Assembly: GCF_037042905.1 (NCBI RefSeq)
Contig: NW_026974140.1
Span: forward strand, 17,348,001 to 17,412,000
DNA from: Lytechinus pictus
Taxonomy: Eukaryota; Echinodermata; Echinoidea; Temnopleuroida; Toxopneustidae
Direction of reading: 5' to 3'
DNA length: 64,000 nt
The notes beneath the pieces are model-generated. The model ran no database searches and was not told where the DNA came from. It saw only the letters and a program-made list of their open reading frames with translations. The stretch's first letter is position 1. Each line of letters opens with the position of its first letter. The position numbers were made by a program, and so were the translations under genes. Shown here piece by piece: positions 53,854 to 64,000 of the stretch.

Positions 53854-56358
53854 CCGGCTCCCAGTTCATTGAACCCATCCTCTGAGGAGGATATGAGCAA
53901 AGAGAAGTATGTCAAAGGTCATTATCATTTGATTTCCATACAATGACTGAACTTGCTAGTCAGACATGATTGCATTCATTAGCGACTGAAAATGTTTTCT
54001 TATTAAACCAAAGGATATCATTCTAATGAGAGTTCTGAGAGAATCGATTACGGTGGGAAACATTAGTCTACTTTATGGTCCGTGGGACTTCACGGCGATG
54101 TAATAACATTTCACAAATATTTCTCCCCAAAACTATCAAAAACCTAAACAGACGACCAAATGAATAATGAAGGAATGCGAACATACATACACTACCAATG
54201 GAAATTAAAGTGTTCTATAGGAGGTGGTAAATGAATTCATAATACTTTCTAAAGACTACTGAAAAAAATATATCAGTTACGTTAAAACAAAATAATTTAC
54301 TAGCCCAATAAATAGATTATTTTCTAACTGCATTGCACTGAATAATATGGATAAAGAATGTTGAAACCTCAATGAATATTTTGCATTCAAAATTAATCAG
54401 ATATCCTCCAGCATACCAGGGAATTTCTAGTCGTGAGTCTACATCCTTGAGCATATAATACACTGATATGTTCATGTACATAACTGTATTTGCAGATCTC
54501 CATGGAACACAAGCACAGGATATAGATGTTTATAAGCATTATAGTTTGTTAGTTGGATTGAGTGACAGAATGAGAGGTGCACTGTTGCCCCTCCCTTTCA
54601 CCCCTTAAAGACCCCCTAGTCAAAGGAGACAGTGGTAATGACTTGATAACTCTTACTTCCATTTATACAAACTTGACACTTCCACTGCTCCGCTGACATA
54701 CTGTAATGTACAGAAGAGAATTAGCCGTGACAAGAAAGACCTTACTAAGGAAATGTTACATAGAGATGCTCATGTATGTGTGTGACAAGTCGGTGACAAA
54801 TATAGAACAAAGTTATATGTTTCCGATGGGATTCTGGTCAATAACCTTTTAGACAAATCTTTGTGCTGTCATAAGTCCTCTTGCCACTACCACTTACCGC
54901 CATGATCACATCATTGATAAATTCATTTATCTGAGATTTACATAAATAGGTATTTTCTCCTCATACCACAAAATGCAATACTTCAAAGATATTATTCACA
55001 ATATTACATGATAATAATTGTTTTCAAAGGCAAATTACAGTAATGTACCCCGCATGAGTAAAAAATAAGTATAGAATTAAAATTGACACTTATACATTCA
55101 TAAGGAATCGAGATTCGGATCATTCAAAATTCTTAAATCATTAATGACACCTTCATAATATTTTAAATCTAATTCAACTAATTGAGGATGAAAATTTGTT
55201 GAATGATTATAATCATTGAAGTACTGTATCAGCATTATTATTAGCAATATGGTTGAAGTATAATATTTCAGTTTCGCTCTATACATACCACATAGATAAA
55301 ACAAAAAAGGGAAGCCTTAGTTCACACTTTGTCTTTCTAGACCCATTTTGAAATGCTCACACGCTGAGTACTATCTTTGTCTGATGTGAACAGAGTCTAT
55401 CAGAAAATCACGTAAATTTATATAACTGTTAACCTTATCTTTCACTAGGTCTATCTCTGCAATGACTTGAGTTGTATTTTATTTCAATTTTGTAACATGC
55501 AGCAACATTCAAAATCGAACAATAAGCACGCCCATTTACCTAATACACTGTTATATCGTTGATGTTTTTTCCAATTGCTTCCTCCCTCTCGCCTCTCCTC
55601 TCAGTATACATGTAGGACGTTTTATTGAAAAAAACAAATAAAATTTACATTTATATTGAGCAAAACTATAAGTTAGATAATGTATAATAATAGCAGAATG
55701 CCGTGTAAATTTGAAACAGTGCTGCACAGCGGATTATTTGTCATGTTTTTGTTTCAGACATCAGCCCCCATTTCTTCTGAAGTGAGATCAATGAATGTCG
55801 CTACTTTTATAATTCATGTTGTCAGTAGAAGATTCTGTCGAGGCCTCCTTTGAATGACTCACTCAAACATTAATGACTGTGTGATGAACTACAGAGGAAT
55901 GTGTATGGGAAAATCACATGTACGCCAACAGTAACTGGAGGACATGGGTAACGTTATACAGCTGATTTACTTGCACAGCACATCAACATATCCCCTTCTG
56001 AACTTGAACGGACAGCTAACAAATCTCTGACTTTGAATACTACAATTTATAAGACAAAATACATGATACAACCCACATGAACATTACATGCCTATTTGTG
56101 ACAAAATGACCAAAATAAATAATGAAATAAATGACAAAACGATGATAACCCCACAACCCCCCCCCTCCCCTTGTAGGCCAATTTCTAACAAAATAAATGA
56201 TACATCCCTTCCCCCACAATGAACCTCGTGAGAACTTGAGTTTAAAGACACACGAAATGTTGGATTATAAAATACAAACGCACAATATAATATGCCTTTA
56301 ACACAAACCCAATTTGAGGAACGCGTACATTCACTAAACCCCGCACTAAACCTACTAT

Positions 56359-56389
56359 CATGGACCTACTACAGAGTAGTAGGTCCATG
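56359..56389. repeat. perfect palindrome, 13-bp arms, 5-base loop
   Basis: CATGGACCTACTA and TAGTAGGTCCATG are exact reverse complements around CAGAG. Part of this word (ACATGGACCTAC) recurs near 59956, and GTAGAACATGGA occurs twice between 59950 and 60012. Confidence 0.85.
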
Positions 56390-56709
56390 CTACTTTCAAT
56401 AGAGATTTTGCTCCACGAAGGAGGACAAATTTAAGAACACAGTAAATGTATTGAAAATTCAAGTCAAATCATATTGAACAGTTGGGAGGACTTTGTCGAA
56501 TTGGTGAACCAGGCCAGGACAGCAGTTTCTTTCTAAGCTTCGGAGCTGACGAAAATATGCAAATATGTCGTTTGTCCAGATTCCGGGACATAATTGCTGT
56601 TCTGATTCACCAATTTTCGAGAAAGACTTCTTGGTTGTTTTCCGTCATGAAGGGCATTTGGCAATACATTTCCTACGTTTTTAAAAGCGTTCTGAGACGC
56701 GAAAACTCG

Positions 56710-57006
56710 CTATTGCGTAAAATATGGCCACAAAAATAATCCATGAAACAAGTCATGACACAGTGGGAATCCAGCGTTCTTTTGCAGCAATTCTGAACCT
56801 CTTTCTACTAAGGTATGATATAAGAATTTGATTTCTGTATCTGAAGACATGATAGAGTATAGTCTGAGCATGGATGTATGAAGTGAGACTGTCAGGTAAA
56901 CAGATGGCCCTTTTTCTGGTTCATATAATGTACTATCAACTGATCCATTTACAGAACAAACACTTGACTTCTTCTTAATCTCTTTCTGTCTGTCATTCAC
57001 ACTCAT
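56710..57006 (-). CDS. 98-codon open frame, unassigned
   Basis: The ATG-initiated frame reads MSVNDRQKEIKKKSS at the start and FHGLFLWPYFTQ at the end, with a mixed, not low-complexity, composition. It has no known motif, signal peptide or splice context that I can see. It may be a gene remnant or chance. Confidence 0.15.
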   Translation of the reverse strand: MSVNDRQKEIKKKSSVCSVNGSVDSTLYEPEKGPSVYLTVSLHTSMLRLYSIMSSDTEIKFLYHTLVERGSELLQKNAGFPLCHDLFHGLFLWPYFTQ

Positions 57007-58946
57007 ATCTCAGATATCATCTATTGATTGATTGCTAGTTAAACAATCTCTCTCTACACAGGTTAAACCTATATCGTTGCCTCTCTCCATAGCCATAGAG
57101 GTGATATGTCACGCGGACGGAATGTGAATGAGATGAGTGCAGCAATGAGAGGGTTAAAATACAATTTGCCATTCATTTTATGAAGTGTGTAAATATACAT
57201 AAACAATTAAGTCTATGCAAATAAATAAGATTTAAGATTATTACAACTTTATACAGCATTGCGTCTGCACCTACAAGGCATTGCGTCTTGTGTGGGTGTC
57301 ATCTCTTACATTTGGTTCAAAACACTAATTCTAAACGAAGGAAAATAAATGCATTTTGAATAATATACGGTATTCTTTCACATTCAAATTCAGAATTCGT
57401 AAGTTAAGATGGAGAGTAAATAGATAGAAAAGAAAAGAGGCCACATTCTGTTTTAAACTTCTATTCATGTTTAATAACAACAAAGGAAATTTTTGATTGG
57501 TCTATTGTTTTTATACCGATGAATGAGCGAAGGCCTAGAAAATAAAGGACCTTTTAACTCCTATGTTTTTACTCACATGCCAAACCTTTATAGCTCTTTT
57601 CAAATATGGGCCTCTTCACTGAAGTCTGAACTATAAGAGAGAGTGACTGTAGCCTCTTTGCCTAACTTGGGGTATAACCGCACAAATATGTGGGTGTATT
57701 CTGCCTTGAGTCTACCAACCCCAGTTCATCCTCTCAATAATTCAAGCAGACTGAGTATTCTAGAAACAGGATATTTTGGGCCATTTTGCAGGCAACAAGC
57801 TCGACTGATAGCGACAAAACAAGAAGTGCAAGTTTGAGTCATTCTAAGTGATACCAGACACATAGAGAGAGTATTGAAGCCTTCCTTTAACAAATGTTAC
57901 AGTCACACGAATTGAAACACTCCAGACCGATCAAAGCTATTACGTTATTTTGAATCGCATATCATTGGTCGGTTTCATTTGTGTAACTGTAGCAAAAGAC
58001 AGCAACAGGGGTAGACATCTTGACATCATTCACAGCAATCGTACTTGACAAATTAGTAGGATGTAGTTATTTAAAAAGAAAATATATAAGGCCTATTCTT
58101 AGCCAGTGGTTTTAATAATTATATTCCTTGGGATTTGAAGGGGGTTCCCACTTTCATGGTCAGAGAATGAGTGGACAGAAATCATCATGGTCATTGCTGG
58201 TTCAGTTAGCAAAAAGGTCTTTTTCATCCTCTATTTTTGGACAGTTTAACAAGAATACAACCAATAATTTATGATGTTCCATTATATGAGATAAAAGAGT
58301 TTTAGTTTCGATTTTTTGTTTGTATGCCAAGTATACTTATTTTGACATTATTTATGAGAAACAAGACGACCTGCTGTAAGTTCTTTACCACTATCAAAGT
58401 CAATAAATCTCTGTATACATAATACATGGTATAAATATCACTGTATCAATCTGGCAAATTGACATTCATAAACAATTATTCCGTCTGGATTGTCAAGTTT
58501 GAGTTTTCTTCATTCAATATTGGGATAATAATATGTAAAGAATCTAAAGTTAATTCCAGTGAATTTTTGCTTAGAATCAACAGGATAAAGATTTTGCCCC
58601 CCCCCCCTTCATTTACCCTCACAAGTATACAGGGATAATTTCCTGTGATTTTCTTACGATTATTATTATCACTTGTCATATTCGTGGTTAGGCTAGTCTT
58701 GATGCATTTAAATACAAGTAAATTCTGCTCGAGAATCAAGTAGGTACTGGCTCAGCCACTTCTTTTCAACATTAGATTACATTATCAAGTTCATCTTTGC
58801 AAACGATGATGAAAAATCTCCTTATAATCAGAAAGTCGTTACTGCCAATGATGCCACACTAACCCTGTCGTCATGGAGTGCACGAACATCCCCCGACCCC
58901 CAACTCCCCTCTCTATCTTTGTCTGTCAGTCTCTCCCTCTCCCTAA

Positions 58947-59033
58947 CCCCCCCCCCCCCTTCTCCCCCCCCCCTCTCTCTCTCTCTCTCTTTCTCTTTCT
59001 CCATTTCTCTCCCTCTCTCCCTCTTAATCTTTC
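58947..59033. repeat. C runs and CT-rich microsatellite
   Basis: A 13-base C run, a second C run and a CT array. Opposite-strand ORFs rich in Arg/Glu or Ser/Pro/Leu come from it and are not genes. Confidence 0.9.
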
Positions 59034-61909
59034 TTATCCTTTTTTTGGAATTCCCTTCAACCCCCAAAAGCCCATGCCTGGATGTATTTCCTAACTGTGT
59101 TATCCAAATCCAATTGCTACGCATAAGTGATCTGCTGCTGAGTCAGGCAAGGGTGTTCAAACTCATCATGATGGGGCATGATCAGACAGAATCAGAGATC
59201 TATACATATATTCAAACCATAATCTTTAAATAGATAGATGTTGAAGAACAGCTCAATATTGGGATACATTTACACATCGGTCTACCCATATCATGTACAT
59301 GGAAGATCAACGACTTTACGTTCATTGTATAATCAAGATTTAAATTAGCCTTATAACTATGTGAATTTAGGAAAGGAAGATTACAGTAATTTGATATGCC
59401 TTTCTAAAGACTTAAATTCAAAATAAAATGAAATAATGAAACAACGTAAAATACATAATTGCATCTAGTGCTTGTTTGTCTCTTTCATATGATTTCATTA
59501 CGAGGAGTTACAACCATTTTGTATAAAAAAATAGATTTTTGAAAACATGAAAGATCTTTTGGGTTTGATCCCCGCTTTTTCTTTGTGTCCAACCACCTGT
59601 TGGGGCTCTGATGAATTTGTTTTGGCAACAGGCCTGACAAAATGAAGACTAATGTGAATACACGGTGGTCTCATAATAATAGCAGACATTTCAGTGCAAA
59701 AAAATATCAAATACAAAATATGACAAATACGTTTGATAAGTCCACAGATGTCAGAGAGTAAACATCCAGCGGATCTGGAGAAACTCACAAGTTACCAAGA
59801 TCCCATCAAAGATACAATTAAAAAGTTTCTTTCAAACATCTACGTCTACATTTAAAGTTGTGTTAGAATGTGCTCAACACCATTGATAATCAATATACAG
59901 GCACGCTGTTCGAGAGATTTCATATCGCACGATTTTATAGGATTGTAGTTGTAGAACATGGACCTACAAGACTAGTAGCTCCACGTGTATAACTAGTAGT
60001 AGAACATGGAATTCTCAGAACGAGATGGAACATCCACACGAGACCACAACCAGTGAACTAGGAAGGAAGAGGCGGATAAAGAATAAAAGATGTTCATTAA
60101 AGGTTCGAGCAGGGAGTCCTGGTTCGAGATGTTGAAGAAGAGAGAAGAGAGAGGGGAAGATAGAAAGAGAAATAGGGAAAGGGAAAGAGATGGAGAGTGT
60201 GTGGCAATGACCTAGATGTCAGATGGTCTTAATCACCGTGTTGAAACAAACACGAGAAGATTCCTGGCAAGCATTGATGATTGAAATACACATTGATGAG
60301 GGTGTAATAAAGACAGAGCAAGATAAAAGGGGTGATGGGGTAAGAGAGAGGGAGAGGGTGAAGGGATGGGGGAGATTATCAAACAGGTTGTTTTCTGGAG
60401 GACTTCAAGGGGTGTGAGATTTTATGTAATCCTTAAAGCCAATGTATGAAGAAACAAGCTCAAGAAAGGATTAAAGAGCATACCTGATGAAAGAGGGAAA
60501 ATATTATTACAGAATAAAGTATACGATATTTATGGAGAAATTATACTCCCATTCTTCACAATGATACTTTGACTCAGAGTGCATTGATACATAAAGTAAA
60601 GTGTAAAAAGAATATTCCTTTAGATATTGAGCATATTCGGGTTCAGTGCGTTTCTCAAATAGTCTTGGGAAATTTAGATTTAATTCACGCGAAGGCTCAA
60701 AGTTCACTTGTTTTCTTTCTTTCTTACTGTGTAGGCCTATCTGTTGTCATTATTCGCATTTGTTTCAAATGCCAAATAATATTGAAAGTGATAACAATAA
60801 TGATATAATGATAATGTAATAATAATAATATCATCCCATAATTTTTTTGAAATTTTAGAGAAATTATTACTTCTGAATTTCGTCGCTGTGTCCACAACAA
60901 TCTTTACAAAATTATAAGCCATTCTGCCATTAAATAAATAAATAAAAACATATCATCTCTTGGATCGAAAATAAAGTGTGTTCGGGGTATAACATTGACC
61001 ATCAATTCTATCTATCGAATAACTGGTAGGTCATAATAGTTTGATCATGAAAGTATGTCCAGGGAGTTGGGAGTATGTCTTACCATCTTCATGTGTGGAG
61101 GATCTATCATGGGTGGGGCAATGACTGGATAACAGCCAGCCTAATTTGTTTGACCTTGTGTGGTTGAGGGGCATCATTCTACTGATAGTACATGATACCT
61201 AAACTCATGTGCATCCAATTTTCATCAACCCCAGTGGCACAACACAAACATCCTCAACTGGGCCGGACACATTTAAAAAGTTATCTTGAATATTGGACTT
61301 TGAAATAACCATAGAACCCCCTTCAACTTGACTAGTTAGAGCATTTCAATGGACCGATACACCTGGCATTGAAGAGAGAAATCAATAATAACTGAAGAAG
61401 AAATAAGTAAGTTCAGTCGTGAATTTCTATGCTTAAAGTTTGACTATAAAGATAGGCCTACATCTATCAAACATCTGAAAGTCAATTTGCTTCAGATTAT
61501 GCTCTTACTCATTCATGTATTTCTTTAATTCATTACATACAAGTAGAACACGAAGATAATACCAACTGGCTTGTTCGGACATAATTCGATCGTTTTGAAT
61601 AATGCAGATACGTTCTCGACTTGGTATTCGACATGTTCAACTTCAACTTAATTACAAAATTATCATCAAGACACCATAACAGTTATTTTTTTCAAAATAA
61701 TGTATGTACGGTACATCTCGAAACATCCAATAAACATGTTAATCATATTTTCATTCAATGAATTATCTGACTTGGTTATTAAAATCTGTTTCAAAATGAT
61801 AAGGATATCATCAATGCTGCGACCACAAAGCGATAGTTATATTTCGACCACCTGTTACCCGCCCTAACCATCCCGATGATAATCGTAAAAGACCTCCCGA
61901 GAATCTCCC

Positions 61910-62009
61910 ATGGCATCAACAAGACAAACCAAACAGACGTCAAGGCGGGAACAAGCTTACAGTCTGCCAAAACAATTCAAAACCATTCACAATGCCAACA
62001 AGAATAAAG
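61910..62009 (+). CDS. candidate first coding exon of an unrecognised gene
   Basis: ATG in a good context (CCCATGG) opens 33 codons (MASTRQTKQTSRREQAYS ... KTIHNANKNK) and one extra base before a donor (AAAG|GTATCA). The peptide is strongly basic. It joins in phase to the exon at 62106-62367 (G + CC = Ala). The implied intron of 96 bases is short for this genome, which lowers confidence. Confidence 0.4.
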
Positions 62010-62105
62010 GTATCACTTAATACCGGACTAAAACACCTTGTAAAGTACTTTTAATAACCCAATTCTCTCTCTTTTCTAAAAGTTCGTTTAATTTTGCTGA
62101 CCTAG

Positions 62106-62367
62106 CCATCCCAGTGGACGATAGGATCCCATTTTCTAACGTACTTTCAACCCGTTACTTACCCGTGGCTGAGTACACGATCGACAAGATTGAAACGGTG
62201 CACGAGAAAACGACAGTCCACTTTGAAGTCATTTTTCCAGCATCTGAACAGGCAGTGAAACTGTATTATTCCAATGAAATCCGTGGCATGGATTGTAAAT
62301 TACGGAATAGTAATCCAATTACGATTTCAAATATTGAAATCATGGGGTTATATCCATTGATATGCAG
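62106..62367 (+). CDS. candidate second exon of an unrecognised gene
   Basis: Bounded by a pyrimidine-rich acceptor (ending GCTGACCTAG) and a near-consensus donor (TGCAG|GTAAAT). It is open throughout: IPVDDRIPFSNVLSTRYLP, then EYTIDKIETVHEKTTVHF, EVIFPASEQAVKLYY and ending GLYPLICR. Codon choice looks coding-like. I do not recognise a family. It ends with two bases of a split codon, so another exon should follow; a possible acceptor lies near 62993 but leads quickly to a stop. Confidence 0.45.
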
Positions 62368-64000
62368 GTAAATTATCCGCCAGTGGACATTATGTTCTAT
62401 AACTGAATACAAGTGTAATAGTCATTCTATCGCCTCCTGACGCACACGTACAGAGTGAACGTAACTATATTCCGTTCGGATGCACTGACTTATCATCAGA
62501 GCACGAGAGCACGAGCGGAAACAGTTCATCAACCAAGAAAAAGTAGTTACTTGCTCTTCCACGTAACATTTACACACCCCCTTATCGAATCGAGATGTAT
62601 TTATCATTTTGGTAATTATGAAACGTAAGAAGTACATTATTTCTTTAAATGCATTTTTAATTAAAAGAAATTTAATAAAATGAGTTTAAGTATCCTTGTA
62701 CATCCTACATAAGTCGGACAAATCTTATAATTACGTCACAAAACTTTTTAAAAGAGGAGTGTGTATAATACTTGTATCTCCATTTGTGGGCGGGGCATGT
62801 ATTAAGTCAATCATCTCAAAGTTTCTTGGGCTTGAGAAGCGTGCGGTTCTCGTGCCGTGCGCGTTCCCAGCAGCGGGAGACAAAATAACAGGATTTTGCG
62901 AATAATAACTGACTCACACACATTTTGAGATGTAGAAATGTCAGTATATGGTTTCTTTCAACACTATCATTCCACACTAATTTTTACTTCAGAACATTTT
63001 CCTTGGAAAAATTTTGTGATCATACCCTTTTCTATGGTCACCATAGCTGAAGGGGAGTTGCAATTACTAATTCAAAGACTAATAATGTAGACTTAATATG
63101 GCAGGGAAATTATATATAGGTAATGATAATAAATAGTAGGTCTGAAATACAATTATTTATAAATTCGTTAATAAAATTTGCTCACTCTTGGTAGGTGAAA
63201 GGGTACTGTTGCCCCCTTCCCTAAAAAAGCTAACACTTTGCTGAATCTGTTCATTAAAATTCCCTAAAATTGTGCATCAAATCATTCAATATTACTTCAA
63301 TATCAAATAAATAACGGTACTTTCAAAATAACCTCGGTTGCTTCACACTCTTGCTTTTGAGTTTCTTTTAAAAAAATCTTATTCGTCTTCTCCTACCCGT
63401 TAAAAGAATCTGCAAATGGCCCTAGGTGTTGCTGAACATTGAAGATGGGAGCTCCCCCCCCCCCCCAAAAAAAAGGGATGTTTGCCCTTCCGACAACCTA
63501 TTGGAATAAAATGCAAATCAACGTTTGATAAGAATACGAATATAACGCTTTGAAAGTGCAATGCATAAACAATATAAGTAAACTGCGTTTTTAAACTGTG
63601 TTCACAACGCTTTAAAACGCATTTTCTACCTTTCAAAAGGATTTGATACGCGGATTCATATAGGGCCTATTTCTAAATGCCCATTAATGGACAATAAATA
63701 TTGAATCAAAAGTTATTAAGGCCATGCCCATCCCAATAACGGTTGATTTGATTGCATAAAGATTAAACAAAGTAAAGCTGAAAATTTCATTTTCAATTTT
63801 TTTTATTTTCACTAAACATTAATTTTCGTTAACCTCGGCACATTCTGATCCGTGTGTAAATGGGGGAAACTAAACATTGCTAAATGACGTCACACACTTT
63901 CTATTTATATGAAATATGAAAGCATTTCAATTATTCCCTCATACGTGTAAAACCCGATACGACTTCATTTTTGTGTTGAAATTAACATTATTGTAACGAA
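62368..64000. other. right edge: no supported feature beyond a poly-C run
   Basis: AT-rich sequence with a 13-base C run at 63454-63466. It could be intron of the candidate gene starting at 61910. Confidence 0.4.

Larger units (their letters stand above)
45380..61909. other. long stretch without a supported gene
   Basis: No frame here combines plausible splice sites with a recognisable domain. It contains a GAT/GGT array (47345-47660), GA-rich tracts (48670-48830, 60110-60200, 60330-60370), C runs at 49384-49394, 50528-50539, 56157-56165, 58597-58607 and 58947-58959, a CT block (58960-59030) and a palindrome (56359-56389). The open frame at 56710-57006 minus (98 codons) is the only one with coding-like codon choice, and it has no known motif. 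Confidence 0.5.

Noticed and set aside
53682..53915. 77-codon minus-strand ORF
   Set aside because: It overlaps a probable dispersed element and has no domain or splice support.
56482..56739. 85-codon plus-strand ORF
   Set aside because: It starts at a non-ATG codon, has no domain, and only partly overlaps the opposite-strand open frame. I cannot choose between them.
1..64000. CRISPR arrays, operons, ribosome-binding sites, rRNA
   Set aside because: The window is clearly eukaryotic nuclear DNA with spliced genes. I saw no spaced direct-repeat array or rRNA-like sequence.

Overview
The window looks like AT-rich, intron-rich DNA from a marine deuterostome invertebrate, most likely an echinoderm and plausibly a sea urchin. 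This is inferred from gene content: a VEGF-receptor-type kinase with far more than seven Ig domains, a family known from sea urchins, together with many microsatellites, C/G homopolymers, fold-back elements and TAGGCCTA-type palindromes. No species can be named from the sequence alone.

Layout. (1) 0-3 kb, minus strand: remains of transposase/zinc-finger-type coding sequence. There is a TTF-like zinc-finger exon broken by an in-frame TGA, a second exon that joins it in phase, and a separate exon resembling the C-terminal part of a Mutator-like (MULE) transposase. (2) 3-7.4 kb: intergenic, repeats and hairpins only. (3) 7.4-35.6 kb, minus strand: a large receptor tyrosine kinase gene of the VEGFR class. 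I placed 24 coding exons whose splice phases all agree, giving 1,777 residues: eleven Ig-like domains, a transmembrane segment, a split kinase domain and a long C-terminal tail with polyhistidine tracts. The signal-peptide exon was not found. (4) 35.6-42.2 kb: the upstream region or first intron of the receptor, with no convincing exon. (5) 42.25-45.2 kb, plus strand: a 793-codon uninterrupted CDS for a TIR-domain protein of unusual design. It has a probable N-myristoylation signal, a charged low-complexity stretch, a Tudor/SH3-like module, two TIR-like domains, and a second copy of the Tudor/SH3-like module. (6) 45.2-61.9 kb: no supported gene, only microsatellites, purine/pyrimidine tracts and palindromes. 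(7) 61.9-62.4 kb, plus strand: a candidate two-exon 5' end of an unrecognised gene whose splice phases match.

Functionally, the receptor should sit in the plasma membrane, bind a VEGF/PDGF-like ligand through its duplicated D1-D2-D3 region and signal through tyrosine phosphorylation. The TIR protein may be an innate-immune or NAD-cleaving signalling factor; this is inference from domain type. The two genes point away from each other, but nothing in the sequence shows they act together. The best candidate for something undescribed is the TIR protein. Second is the exon-level duplication in the receptor, including three D1-like domains that each carry an added CxxC.
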